A DNA stretch of 48,748 nt, from the NCBI GenBank assembly GCA_019116245.1, contig DXCC01000032.1:1-48748 (forward strand), in the 5' to 3' direction. Of this stretch, positions 34,840-43,318 are shown piece by piece. Under the pieces are notes generated by a model. It did not search any database. It saw nothing but the letters and a program-made list of their open reading frames with translations, and was not told the DNA's origin. Made by a program: the position numbers and the translations under genes. Each line of letters begins with the position of its first letter. Positions within the stretch are counted from its first letter, which is position 1. Source of the stretch: Candidatus Tidjanibacter faecipullorum (lineage in GTDB: Bacteria; Bacteroidota; Bacteroidia; Bacteroidales; Rikenellaceae).

Positions 34840-37560
34840 TTAAAGGCCGGTGATGCGCTTGATGTCATTCAGAATGTTGAGCGCCTGCAGCGGTGTGAGG
34901 GAGTCGATGTCCAGCCCGCGGATTTGGTCCCGGATCTGGATCAACACCGGATCCTCCAGCTGGAACATGCTGAGCTGAATGTCGGGTGCGTGCTCCGCCT
35001 CCTTCCGCCCGCGTCCGCGCCGGGGACGTTCCGCCGCAGCATCCGCCTTTGCGGCCGAACCGACCACATCGCCATGGGGCGCCCCTTCGCGATCGGCCCG
35101 CTCCAGCGACGCAAGAATCGCTTCGGCCCGCTCGACAACCTGTACCGGCATGCCGGCCATCTTGGCCACATGGATACCGAACGAATGCTCCGTGCCGCCG
35201 CGCACCAGTTTGCGCAGGAACAGAATCGTGCGGTTCACCTCCTTGACGGCCACATTGTAGTTCTTGACGCGCGGCAACAGTTCCTCCAGGGCATTGAGCT
35301 CGTGATAGTGGGTGGCGAACATCGTTTTGGCACGCGCCGTCGGATGGTTGTGGATGTACTCCACCATGGCCCATGCGATCGACATGCCGTCGTAGGTGCT
35401 CGTGCCGCGGCCGATCTCGTCGAGCAGGATCAGACTGCGGTCCGAGAGGTTGTTCATGATGGCCGCCGACTCCAGCATCTCGACCATGAAGGTACTCTCG
35501 CCCTGGGAGATGTTGTCGCTGGCGCCCACCCGGGTGAAGATCTTGTCCACGATGCCGATGTGGGCCGAGGCGGCGGGAACGAACGAACCGATCTGCGCCA
35601 TCAGCACGATCAGGGCGGTCTGGCGCAGCAGCGCCGACTTGCCGGCCATGTTGGGACCCGTAATCATCATGATCTGCTGGGTCTCGTCGTCCAGATAGAC
35701 ATCGTTCGGAATATATTGCTGGCCGATCTCCATCAGTGTCTCGATGACCGGATGGCGGCCTTCGCGAATGTCGATCACCTTGTCGTCCGACAGTTCGGGA
35801 CGGACATAGCTGCGCTCCGTGGCCATTACGGCAAACGACCGCAGGCAGTCGATGCGGGCCACCACGGCTCCGTCGTGCTGGAAAGCGGCGATCGCCCGGG
35901 CCAGGTCCTCGACCAGCCGGGTGTAGATGCGCAGCTCGATGGCCAGCATCTTCTCCTCGGCGCCGAGAATCTTCTCCTCGTACTCCTTGAGTTCCTGGGT
36001 TACGTACCGCTCGGCCGAGGTGAGGGTCTGCTTGCGGATCCAGTCGGCCGGCACCTTGTCCTTGTGGGTGTTGCGCACCTCGATATAGTAGCCGAATACA
36101 TTGTTGAAGCTCACCTTGAGCGAAGGAATGCCGGTCGCCTCACTCTCACGTCGTTGGATCTCGGCAATCACATCCTTGCCGTGGCAGGCGATGCGGCGCA
36201 GGTCGTCCAGCTCGAGATCGACCCCGTCGGCGATGATGCCTCCCTTCTGGATCTGGTTGTTCTGCGGATCGGGATAGATTTCCCGCTCGATGCGGCTGCG
36301 CTGCTCCTCGCAGCGGTCCAGTCCGGAGGCCAGCTCCTGCAGGGCGGGATGGCCGCTTCCCTCCAGCAGGTCGCGCAACTCACCCACCGCTCCGAGCGAC
36401 AGCTTGAGCTGCACCAGTTCGCGCGGCGTGATGCGCTGGGTGGCAATGCGCGAGGAGAGCCGCTCCAGGTCGGCAATGCGGTCCAGCAGTTCGCCGGTCC
36501 GCTCGCGCAGGTCGGCATCCCCGTGGAACGCCTCCACCCCGTCGAGCCGCCGGTTGATGCGATCAATGTCCTTGATCGGCAAGGCGATCCACTGTTTCAG
36601 CAGACGGCCTCCCATCGGGGTCACCGTCCGGTCGATCACATCGGCAAAGCCGCACCGCTCCCGCAGCGAATTGGACGAGAACAGCTCGAGGTTGCGGATC
36701 GTAAAGCGGTCGATCCACACGTATTGATCTTCGTCAATGCGCGAAATGCCGGTAATGTGGCCGGTCTGTTTGTGCTCCGTGAAATCAAGGTAGTAGAGAA
36801 TGGCGCCGGCGGCCGAGATGCCGCTGGTCATCGTATCGATGCCGTACCCCTTCAGCGAGGTGGTTCCGAACTGCTTGCAGAGTTTCTCGCGGTTGATGTC
36901 CTCGGCGAAAACCCAGTCGTCGAGTTTGTAGGTATAGTTGCGCGTGCCGAAGGCCTGCGTGAAACGCTCCTCCCAGCCGCGCTGGTAGATGATCTCCTTG
37001 GGGGCCAGGTTCGAGATCAGCTTGTCCACGTAGCTGTCCTTGCCCTCGGCCACATAGAATTCGCCCGTCGAAAGGTCGAGAAAGGCCACTCCGGTGGTCT
37101 TCTTGCCGAAATAAACCGAAGCCAGAAAGGTGTTCTCCTTGGAGGAGAGCACGTTGTCGTTCATCACCACGCCCGGCGTCACCAGTTCGATGACCCCCCG
37201 TTTGACGATGCCCTTGGTGACCAGTTTCGGGTCCTCGAGCTGTTCGCATACGGCCACCCGTTCGCCCGCCCGCACCAGTTTGGGCAGGTAGGTGTCCAGG
37301 GCATGGTAGGGAAATCCGGCCAGTTCGACATAGCTGGCCGCGCCGTTGGCCCGCCGCGTGAGGGTGATGCCCAGAATGCGGCTCGCCTTGATGGCATCCT
37401 CGCCGAAGGTTTCGTAGAAGTCGCCCACCCGAAACAGCAGCACGGCGTCGCTGTGGACGGCCTTGACGGCATAGTACTGCTTCATCAGCGGGGTTTCGAC
37501 ATACTTTTTACCTTTCTTCTCGCACGCGTTCTCTTCCATGGGGCTTCGATTTTCTGCCAT
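34840..37560 (-). CDS. mutS: DNA mismatch repair protein MutS
   Basis: A MutS of 906 residues from ATG 37560, or 899 from ATG 37539. The mismatch-binding Phe-x-Glu motif is in [13 protein letters not shown]. The ATPase has Walker [33 protein letters not shown], Walker [17 protein letters not shown] and [10 protein letters not shown]. The C-terminus keeps a low-complexity linker before a final helical segment. It recognises mismatches and recruits MutL. A TAATTTTG -7 box at 37565-37572 would start transcription almost on the first ATG, so the second ATG ([10 protein letters not shown]) is a good alternative start. Confidence 0.96.
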   Translation of the reverse strand: MAENRSPMEENACEKKGKKYVETPLMKQYYAVKAVHSDAVLLFRVGDFYETFGEDAIKASRILGITLTRRANGAASYVELAGFPYHALDTYLPKLVRAGERVAVCEQLEDPKLVTKGIVKRGVIELVTPGVVMNDNVLSSKENTFLASVYFGKKTTGVAFLDLSTGEFYVAEGKDSYVDKLISNLAPKEIIYQRGWEERFTQAFGTRNYTYKLDDWVFAEDINREKLCKQFGTTSLKGYGIDTMTSGISAAGAILYYLDFTEHKQTGHITGISRIDEDQYVWIDRFTIRNLELFSSNSLRERCGFADVIDRTVTPMGGRLLKQWIALPIKDIDRINRRLDGVEAFHGDADLRERTGELLDRIADLERLSSRIATQRITPRELVQLKLSLGAVGELRDLLEGSGHPALQELASGLDRCEEQRSRIEREIYPDPQNNQIQKGGIIADGVDLELDDLRRIACHGKDVIAEIQRRESEATGIPSLKVSFNNVFGYYIEVRNTHKDKVPADWIRKQTLTSAERYVTQELKEYEEKILGAEEKMLAIELRIYTRLVEDLARAIAAFQHDGAVVARIDCLRSFAVMATERSYVRPELSDDKVIDIREGRHPVIETLMEIGQQYIPNDVYLDDETQQIMMITGPNMAGKSALLRQTALIVLMAQIGSFVPAASAHIGIVDKIFTRVGASDNISQGESTFMVEMLESAAIMNNLSDRSLILLDEIGRGTSTYDGMSIAWAMVEYIHNHPTARAKTMFATHYHELNALEELLPRVKNYNVAVKEVNRTILFLRKLVRGGTEHSFGIHVAKMAGMPVQVVERAEAILASLERADREGAPHGDVVGSAAKADAAAERPRRGRGRKEAEHAPDIQLSMFQLEDPVLIQIRDQIRGLDIDSLTPLQALNILNDIKRITGL

Positions 37561-37564
37561 TGTG

Positions 37565-37572
37565 CAAAATTA
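37565..37572 (-). promoter_or_regulatory. -7 box of mutS
   Basis: The minus strand reads TAATTTTG, 5 bases before ATG 37560 and 26 before ATG 37539. It favours the latter or a leaderless message. Confidence 0.5.
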
Positions 37573-37631
37573 GAAAATCTCCCCGAAAACCGAACGGCGG
37601 GCGGCCCGTTGTATTTTGACCGGAATATCCC

Positions 37632-37639
37632 TATTTTTG
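37632..37639 (+). promoter_or_regulatory. -7 box of the gene at 37688
   Basis: TATTTTTG matches TAnnTTTG, 49 bases before the ATG. Confidence 0.5.
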
Positions 37640-37687
37640 TTGGCAACGCTGACGGTCTCCGTGCAGCGCCCATCCATCGCACGACAC

Positions 37688-38446
37688 ATGAACCGCAAGA
37701 TCAAAGCGATTTACAACGCAAATCGCAACTGGTGGGACAGCTTCACCAGCTGCTTCATAGGAACCCTGTTGGGCATTGGCATCACCTTCTGGGTGTCCGG
37801 CGCCATCGCCCACCGCGAGAAGGTGGAGACGGAGCGGCGCATTCAGCTGCTGACACTCGACGATCTGCAGGGCAACATCGCCTCGCTCAAGGCGCAGGGC
37901 GAGGTCATGCTGCAGACGGACTCCCTGTTCCAGCAGGCATTGGCCTGCTACCCTGACCGTCTGGATGAGATCTCCGCCGATTTGGCCGGTCGCATCTATT
38001 CCGCAGTCCTGACTCCCAGTCAGTACAGCGGCACCCGGATGGCGGAAACCATGTTCACCGACAACATCGAGGTGTGGAAATCGATCGACGATCTGTCGGT
38101 GATCCGCATCATCGGCGATACCTTTGTCATGCAGAACGACATGGCCGCCTGCCTCGACCGACTCAACGGGATCAAGGAACGGCTGCTGACCAACATCGGG
38201 CATCAGCAGGCCGTGCTGGATTTCAATGACCACCACGAAGCCATGCGGTGTTTCTTCGGCACCAAGGAGAACCTGAACCTGCTCATGCAGTTCCAGATGC
38301 AGAGCCATGTGCTGCATCTGGGCACACAGCTCCTCGACGAAATGTTGACCCGCATCAAGGAGAAACTGGGGATTACCGACGAGGAACTGGCCCAGCTGTA
38401 CGACAAGCGCTACGAGATGGAGGTATTCGAATCACACTCCTTTTGA
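37688..38446 (+). CDS. hypothetical protein with one N-terminal membrane helix
   Basis: A 252-residue protein. Residues about 15-40 (WDSFTSCFIGTLLGIGITFWVSGAI) form one transmembrane helix after a basic n-region. The rest is soluble, charged and largely helical, with possible coiled-coil stretches near RRIQLLTLDDLQGNIASLK and the C-terminal KLGITDEELAQLYDKRYEME. I do not recognise a family with confidence; similar one-helix proteins occur across Bacteroidales. The start at 37688 is preferred over the upstream in-frame ATG at 37616, which precedes the promoter. It is followed by a small terminator hairpin. Confidence 0.75.
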   Translation: MNRKIKAIYNANRNWWDSFTSCFIGTLLGIGITFWVSGAIAHREKVETERRIQLLTLDDLQGNIASLKAQGEVMLQTDSLFQQALACYPDRLDEISADLAGRIYSAVLTPSQYSGTRMAETMFTDNIEVWKSIDDLSVIRIIGDTFVMQNDMAACLDRLNGIKERLLTNIGHQQAVLDFNDHHEAMRCFFGTKENLNLLMQFQMQSHVLHLGTQLLDEMLTRIKEKLGITDEELAQLYDKRYEMEVFESHSF

Positions 38447-38449
38447 CCT

Positions 38450-38466
38450 GCCGTCTTCCGGACGGC
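38450..38466 (+). terminator. small terminator after the gene at 37688
   Basis: GCCGTC pairs with GACGGC around a 5-base loop and is followed by TGTCGTTTT. Confidence 0.5.
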
Positions 38467-38473
38467 TGTCGTT

Positions 38474-39001
38474 TTACACGATCGGGTCGCCGCAATAGTC
38501 CCGCCGCCGGCAGGCCCGGCACCGCTCCCCCATCCAGATGCTGTCGAACTGATGCATGGCCGGTGCGACGATCGCCGCCTCGTCCGAAAGAATGCCGCAT
38601 TCGAAATTGCGGGTGGCGGCCGATTTCATGCCGATGCCGGCTCCCGTCAGATTGGCCGATCCCAGATAGACCTCGCGACAGTCGAAAATCATCATCTTGG
38701 CATGCAGCCGCGGACACAACACCCGCTCCAGCCGGGCGGCCAGCACGGGATAGCGGTCGAACTCCTGCCGGAAAATCGGGCCCGGCTCCTTGGCATGCAT
38801 GAGCCGCACCTCCACGCCCCGATTCAGCAGACCGGCCAGCACTTCCAGAAACGGTACGGTGCGTGCCGCACGGCCCGCCGCCCCGGCGACATGGAGATCC
38901 TTGATATCCGCCGTCGCAATCCACAGACTGCGTTTCACAACGGCCACTTTGGACAGCACGTCCGTGTAATGTTCGGCATCGGCAATATAACGGGTGGGCA
39001 T
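38474..39001 (-). CDS. single-HKD phospholipase D-like protein
   Basis: A 175-residue protein with one HKD motif: H100, K102 and D107 in LHAKMMIFDCREVYLGSAN, followed by NLTGAGIG. One motif is half of a phospholipase active site, so the enzyme should work as a dimer, as Nuc-type nucleases do. There is no signal peptide. The C-terminus has three cysteines (C161, C164, C170 in ERCRACRRRDYC) that could bind metal. Substrate could be DNA or phospholipid. The longer open frame upstream is not supported; ATG 39001 lies downstream of the TATCTTTG box. Confidence 0.8.
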   Translation of the reverse strand: MPTRYIADAEHYTDVLSKVAVVKRSLWIATADIKDLHVAGAAGRAARTVPFLEVLAGLLNRGVEVRLMHAKEPGPIFRQEFDRYPVLAARLERVLCPRLHAKMMIFDCREVYLGSANLTGAGIGMKSAATRNFECGILSDEAAIVAPAMHQFDSIWMGERCRACRRRDYCGDPIV

Positions 39002-39070
39002 GGCAGCAGTAGTTGTATTTGAAGGATGTCCGGTGTGTGGCATGTGGCCAACCGGCTCCGCTCGGAGATA

Positions 39071-39078
39071 CAAAGATA
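39071..39078 (-). promoter_or_regulatory. -7 box of the HKD gene
   Basis: The minus strand reads TATCTTTG, 69 bases before the ATG at 39001. Confidence 0.5.
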
Positions 39079-39285
39079 CACACTCGGCGGCGTCATCGTG
39101 CCATACGCAAACGCCCCGTACGCCCGACCGTTCACGTAGCGTTCCAATCCGTATTATTTGCCGAAATGTGCCCCATTTCCGACTGCCGTCTGGATCATCT
39201 ACCTGGGGCAATCCTCCACGTCGAAACACATATATTCATGATTATTAATAATTTATAAATATTCGAATTTTTGACAAAAGAATCG

Positions 39286-39293
39286 TAAATTTG
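39286..39293 (+). promoter_or_regulatory. -7 box of the YczE-type gene
   Basis: TAAATTTG matches TAnnTTTG in an AT-rich region, 22 bases before the ATG at 39316. Confidence 0.6.
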
Positions 39294-39315
39294 CATTCCG
39301 AATAAAACAGGTAAC

Positions 39316-40068
39316 ATGTCAAACACCAATCACCAAACCGAAAAACAAAAAATACTCTCTTTCTGCTGGCAACATTTTCTACTTCTCCTCGCACTTGACC
39401 TCATGACCCTCGGGGTCGCGCTGTGTGTACGCTCCAATCTGGGCAGCAGCGTTATCTCATCCCTTCCTTATGTGCTCTCCCTGGCAGGCCCCGTCAGCTT
39501 CCTGCCGGAATGGACCATTGGCCACTACACGATCTTGATGAATTTCGTCTTTGTCATTTGCCAGATTCTGATTCTGCGCAAACAGTTTGAACTCGTCCAA
39601 CTCTTTCAGCTGCTCGTCGGCTTTGTGTTCGGCTGGCTGATCGACTTCAACATGTGGCTGACCGATTTCCTGACCTGCGAGACGCTGGTGTCCCAGATCC
39701 TGACCCAGCTGGCCGGCTGCACCGTGATGGGCATCGGCATCGCCTTCGAGATCAAATGCGGCTCCGTGACCATGCCCGGCGAAGGCATCTCCATTGCCGT
39801 CAGTCGGGTCAGCAAGCTCCCCTTCCCGAAGGCCAAAATCATCGTCGACACGACGCTGGTCATCATTGCCGTCGTGGCCAGTTTCATCTTCTTCGGCCGT
39901 TGGATTTGGAGCGCCGTGGGCATCGGCACGATGTTTGCCATGGTGTACGTCGGGCTGGTCGTAAAACACACCATGCCGCATATAAAATGGTTCGACCGGG
40001 TGCTGGCTTACGTCCCCGGATTCCACCGTTACCTGGTCGGCCTGCTGCGATTCATTACCAAGAATTAG
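39316..40068 (+). CDS. YczE/YitT-type (DUF6198-like) membrane protein
   Basis: A 250-residue integral membrane protein with about five or six helices. These lie around FLLLLALDLMTLGVALCV, HYTILMNFVFVICQILIL, LFQLLVGFVFGWLIDF, LAGCTVMGIGIAFEI and TTLVIIAVVASFIFFG. Conserved features include the LGSSVISSLPYVLS loop and CGSVTMPGEGISIAVSR. The family is widespread and mostly uncharacterised; transport of a small solute is possible but unproven. It is monocistronic, with its own promoter and a strong terminator. Confidence 0.8.
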   Translation: MSNTNHQTEKQKILSFCWQHFLLLLALDLMTLGVALCVRSNLGSSVISSLPYVLSLAGPVSFLPEWTIGHYTILMNFVFVICQILILRKQFELVQLFQLLVGFVFGWLIDFNMWLTDFLTCETLVSQILTQLAGCTVMGIGIAFEIKCGSVTMPGEGISIAVSRVSKLPFPKAKIIVDTTLVIIAVVASFIFFGRWIWSAVGIGTMFAMVYVGLVVKHTMPHIKWFDRVLAYVPGFHRYLVGLLRFITKN

Positions 40069-40091
40069 CTATCGGGCTTCCCGTAAACCAC

Positions 40092-40120
40092 AGGGGGCAA
40101 ACACATCGTGTTTGCCCCCT
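40092..40120. terminator. terminator after the YczE-type gene
   Basis: A perfect 13-bp stem (AGGGGGCAAACAC and complement) has a 3-base loop and is followed by TATT. Confidence 0.8.
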
Positions 40121-40303
40121 TATTCGTTGAGCGCGCCGCCATGCCGGCCACCCCTTCCGCGTGCGCCTGTTCGATGCGTTTCTGCCATCTGTCCTGCGCT
40201 TTCCCCGCAGCAAACCGCTCCTGCGCCGATGCGGACAGCCGCAGGCTCTCCGGCGCAACGTTCAAAAAAGTCATCTATTCTTTCGTCCTTGAAAGAAATG
40301 TCG

Positions 40304-40311
40304 TACTTTTG
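40304..40311 (+). promoter_or_regulatory. -7 box ahead of the second cobalamin riboswitch
   Basis: TACTTTTG matches TAnnTTTG. TTTC, one base off TTTG, lies 19 bases upstream at 40281-40284, a good -33 position. Confidence 0.6.
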
Positions 40312-40317
40312 CCGCCG

Positions 40318-40483
40318 ATTGGTTCCCAAGGGCCCTTCGGGTCTCGAGGATTAAAAGGGAATCGGGTGAAAATCCCGGACAGTCCCGCTGCTGTGAAGCT
40401 CCGCCAACCGCTCGAATTTCTGTCAACCACTGATCATGTGTATCGGGAAGGTTTCGGGTGGGGAGTCAGTCAGAAGACCTGCC
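40318..40483 (+). promoter_or_regulatory. second cobalamin riboswitch
   Basis: The aptamer blocks occur in order on the plus strand: ATTGGTTCCC, GGATTAAAAGGGAATCGGGTG, AAAATCCCGGACAG, CCCGCTGCTGTGA and GTCAGAAGACCTGCC near the 3' end. It has the same family of conserved blocks as the aptamer at 34560 but different stem sequences. It should repress the three surface-lipoprotein genes downstream when B12 is plentiful. Confidence 0.93.
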
Positions 40484-40818
40484 ATCACTTTTGTTTTTAA
40501 CCGAACTCGCGGACAGGGCGGTTGAATGTACGAAATAAATGCTTCATCCATTTTTCAGGCTGTACAAGCCGTTGATGCTCCTTGTCGGGGGTGAGTTGTT
40601 CTGTTGCTGCGGTCCGGACGGCAGCGGAATGCTCCGGCCTGACCGTGTCGCCAAAAGCGGCAGCCATCCCGCATATCGGCCGCTCCCGGTTCATGCCTCT
40701 CCGGAGCGCCATGCCCTTGTCTGCAGCAGCAACAGCTTCCGAAAGATCCGTACAAGCACGCTGTCCCGCAACTGGACAACAACCAATCGAAAACAACCAA
40801 ATTTACAATCACATACGC
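40484..40818 (+). other. leader between the second riboswitch and its first gene
   Basis: About 335 bases with no convincing gene. Two ATG frames cross it but have non-coding composition. A T-rich run (CACTTTTGTTTTT) follows the aptamer directly and could belong to an expression platform. Confidence 0.4.
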
Positions 40819-41832
40819 ATGAAACAGATTGCTTTCTTCAACGGAAGGGCCGCCATGGCCTTGCTGCTGATCGGCTGTGCGACCGCCTGTGAAAAACAGG
40901 ATACGCCTCCCGACAGCGCCCCTACTCCGTATGTCACCCGCGTGGTGGAGTTCCGCCCGGCCGTGGGTCAGTTCACCAACCTGCTGCCCGAATATGAACC
41001 CGGCGACACGCAGGAGACCATGAACCGCAAGGCGCTCGAAGCGATCGGGAACAACAACCGGGGCATGATTTCGCTCGGCGGTTTCGGCGGCTATGTCATC
41101 GTCGGTTTCGATCACACGATCGAGAACAGGAGCGGTCTGTGCGATTTCCGCGTCCTGGGCAATGCCTTCCAGGCCAGCGGACAATCCGAATACGGCAGCT
41201 GTGAGCCCGGCGTGATCCAGGTGGCCTACGACGCCAACGGAAACGGCCGGCCCGACGAGGAGGAGTGGTACGAGATTGCCGGAAGTTCCTATCCGGTCAG
41301 CAACGAATCCTGGCTGGATCGGGCCGCCGAGGCAGGCAATGACACCCGGACCATTCTGGACTACGAAATCACCTACTATCGCCCCGCATCCGAACCCGGC
41401 GCGCCGACCGCACAGTATATCCGCTGGGAAGACAATCAGGGCCGCAGCGGCTACAAGGCCATGAACGGCTCGCACCGTCAGTCCTATTACCCGCAATGGA
41501 TTACGGAGGATCACATCACCTTCCGCGGTACGCGGCTGCCGGAAAACGGCATCGACATCAGTACCAACGGCACCTACTTCGCGCTTTACCGCTTCGCATA
41601 CGGCTATGCCGACAACGACCCCAATAGCAGTGACCGGTCGGCCATCGACATCGACTGGGCCGTCGATGCAGCCGGACAGCCTGCCCGGTTGCCCGGCGTG
41701 GACTTCATCCGCATCCACACCGGGGTAAACCAGGAGAACGGCTGGCTGGGCGAATGCTCGACGGAAATCATGGGCGTGGAGGATCTGCACCTGCTCGACG
41801 TTCAGATCGCCAGCGAAACAGTCACACAATAA
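40819..41832 (+). CDS. BtuH-like surface lipoprotein, short form
   Basis: A 337-residue lipoprotein (MKQIAFFNGRAAMALLLIGC; the lipidated cysteine is C20 or C24). The mature part is one domain homologous to the C-terminal half of the protein at 27141. Shared blocks are VVEFRPAVGQFTN (AFAAAPGQFVN there), ISLGGFGGYVIVGFDHTIEN, NGNGRPDEEEWYE, ITYYRP and FIRIHTGVNQENGWLGECST. It lacks the PKD-like repeats. Position directly under a cobalamin riboswitch suggests corrinoid binding at the cell surface. It heads an operon with two propeller lipoprotein genes, one broken. Confidence 0.78.
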   Translation: MKQIAFFNGRAAMALLLIGCATACEKQDTPPDSAPTPYVTRVVEFRPAVGQFTNLLPEYEPGDTQETMNRKALEAIGNNNRGMISLGGFGGYVIVGFDHTIENRSGLCDFRVLGNAFQASGQSEYGSCEPGVIQVAYDANGNGRPDEEEWYEIAGSSYPVSNESWLDRAAEAGNDTRTILDYEITYYRPASEPGAPTAQYIRWEDNQGRSGYKAMNGSHRQSYYPQWITEDHITFRGTRLPENGIDISTNGTYFALYRFAYGYADNDPNSSDRSAIDIDWAVDAAGQPARLPGVDFIRIHTGVNQENGWLGECSTEIMGVEDLHLLDVQIASETVTQ

Positions 41833-41860
41833 CACAGACATTTACCAATAACGCAATACG

Positions 41861-43309
41861 ATGAAAATGAAAAAAAGTATGGAGTCTGCTGCTGTTTGCA
41901 GCAGTTCTGTCAATGGGAAGTTGCTCAAAAGAGCATGAACCGGCTGCTCCGGTATTGGAATGGACGACGGATATCGCCACCGAAGCGCCCCTCTTTGTCG
42001 TTCCCGAAACGACGGTAACGATTGGCTATGCGGCCCAGCATGTGCAGGCCATTACGACAGATGCCCTGCCCGACGGCTGGAACGTCCGGGTGGACGAAGA
42101 GGCCCAGGCAATCGTCATTTCGGCCACGGCCGATGCCGAAACCCGGGCTACGCTGACCGTTACGGCCGTCGGCGAAGGGGACCGGACCGTTTCGCAAAGC
42201 GTGGCACTCTACTGTCTGAATGCTTTCGACGATCCGAACGGCACGTTCGTACTCAACGAGGGCAACATGACCACGGAGAACGGCTCGCTGACCTATATTT
42301 CACCCGAAGGATACGTATGGGCCGACGCCTACAGGACGGTGAACGGCACGGAACTGGGCAATGTGGCTCAGGACATGGCCTTCTGTGACGGCAAGATTTA
42401 CGTCATTTCGCAGAACGGCAACGAGAATGCCGTAGGCGCAACTTTCGAAAACGACGGCATGCTGGTCGTCATGGATGCCAGGACGCTGAAGAAAACGGCC
42501 GCCTATACGAATCAGGATCTGGCCCAGCTCGACTGGCCGACCCACATTGCCGTACTCGACGAACAGCACATCTACATCCGCGACAATGCGGGTATCTACC
42601 GTTTCGATGCGACCACCCGGCAGCTGACGTTTGCGAGGGATCCGAAAAGGCCCCCAAAAGCCGATTCGTGACGATGAACGGCAAGGTATACACCTACCTC
42701 TCGGGCTATTCGAGCAAGCTCCTCGAGATTTCGGCGGACAACGATGCCGTCGTGTCGATCCGGTTTCCCTATAGTGTTCCCTGCATGATCAACCGCGTGC
42801 TGGGCATTCAGGGGGCCGAGGACGGCCGGATGTGGGTGATGACCTCTACGGCCACAACCGTCGGCTCGGGCCAGATCGCCATCGGCAAGTTCAATCTCTC
42901 GGACCAGACGATGATCCAACGCCGGATCAGTGTCGAACCGGGCGTAGGCTCCTCGGGCGAGGCTTTTGCCGCCTCCGGCAACAACCTCTCCTATGCCGAC
43001 GGGGTGACGGTCTACTGCCTGCCCTTTGACTAAAGCGAGGATCTTAAGGCCGACTCGGGCCTCGATGCCGAACAGTGGATGGTCGATCTGTCGGCGCTGG
43101 ACAAGAATGCCGGCATGCGCTACAACGGGCTGGGCGTGCACCCTGCCTCGGGCCGCGTCTACATCAACACGATCAAATCGTTTGCCCTCTTTGACCAGAA
43201 CCAGATCTGGGGCTTCGATTTTGCCGCCAGTGCGGAAGCTCCGGCCGTCAAATATGAGAACTGTACCCGATTCCCGGCCGGTTTCTACTTTCCGCCCGTT
43301 CGTAAATAA
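41861..43309 (+). pseudogene. BtuG-like propeller lipoprotein gene with three disruptions
   Basis: Three lesions interrupt one gene of about 483 codons. First, a run of seven A at 41870-41876 shifts the frame: six A would give MKMKKVWSLLLFAAVLSMGSC, a proper lipoprotein signal. Second, near 42632-42636 a base is missing, so the frame changes between RQLTF and EGSEKAPKSRFV. Third, TAA at 43031-43033 interrupts CLPFD and SEDLKADSG. Around these, propeller motifs match the intact paralogues (FVLNEGNMTTENGSLTYIS, GNVAQDMAFCDGKIYVISQNG, RFPAGFYFPPVRK). It lies between two intact genes of the riboswitch operon. Confidence 0.8.
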
Positions 43310-43318
43310 CCTGTTCAA

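Larger units (their letters stand above)
39002..39315. other. divergent intergenic region
   Basis: A 314-base gap between the HKD gene and the YczE-type gene. It holds a minus-strand -7 box (39071-39078), a plus-strand -7 box (39286-39293) and an AT-rich stretch from about 39230. No gene was seen. Confidence 0.5.

Noticed and set aside
34486-37956. 1156-codon plus-strand frame opposite mutS
   Set aside because: Shadow of mutS and of the riboswitch; composition is non-coding.
40065-40274. 69-codon minus-strand ORF between the YczE-type gene and the second riboswitch
   Set aside because: It reads through a perfect terminator hairpin, has no promoter or family match, and lies in a plausible intergenic region. 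A small protein cannot be fully excluded.
40539-40892. 117-codon ORF in the leader of the second riboswitch operon
   Set aside because: It overlaps the start of the BtuH-like gene in another frame and has irregular, cysteine- and proline-rich composition.
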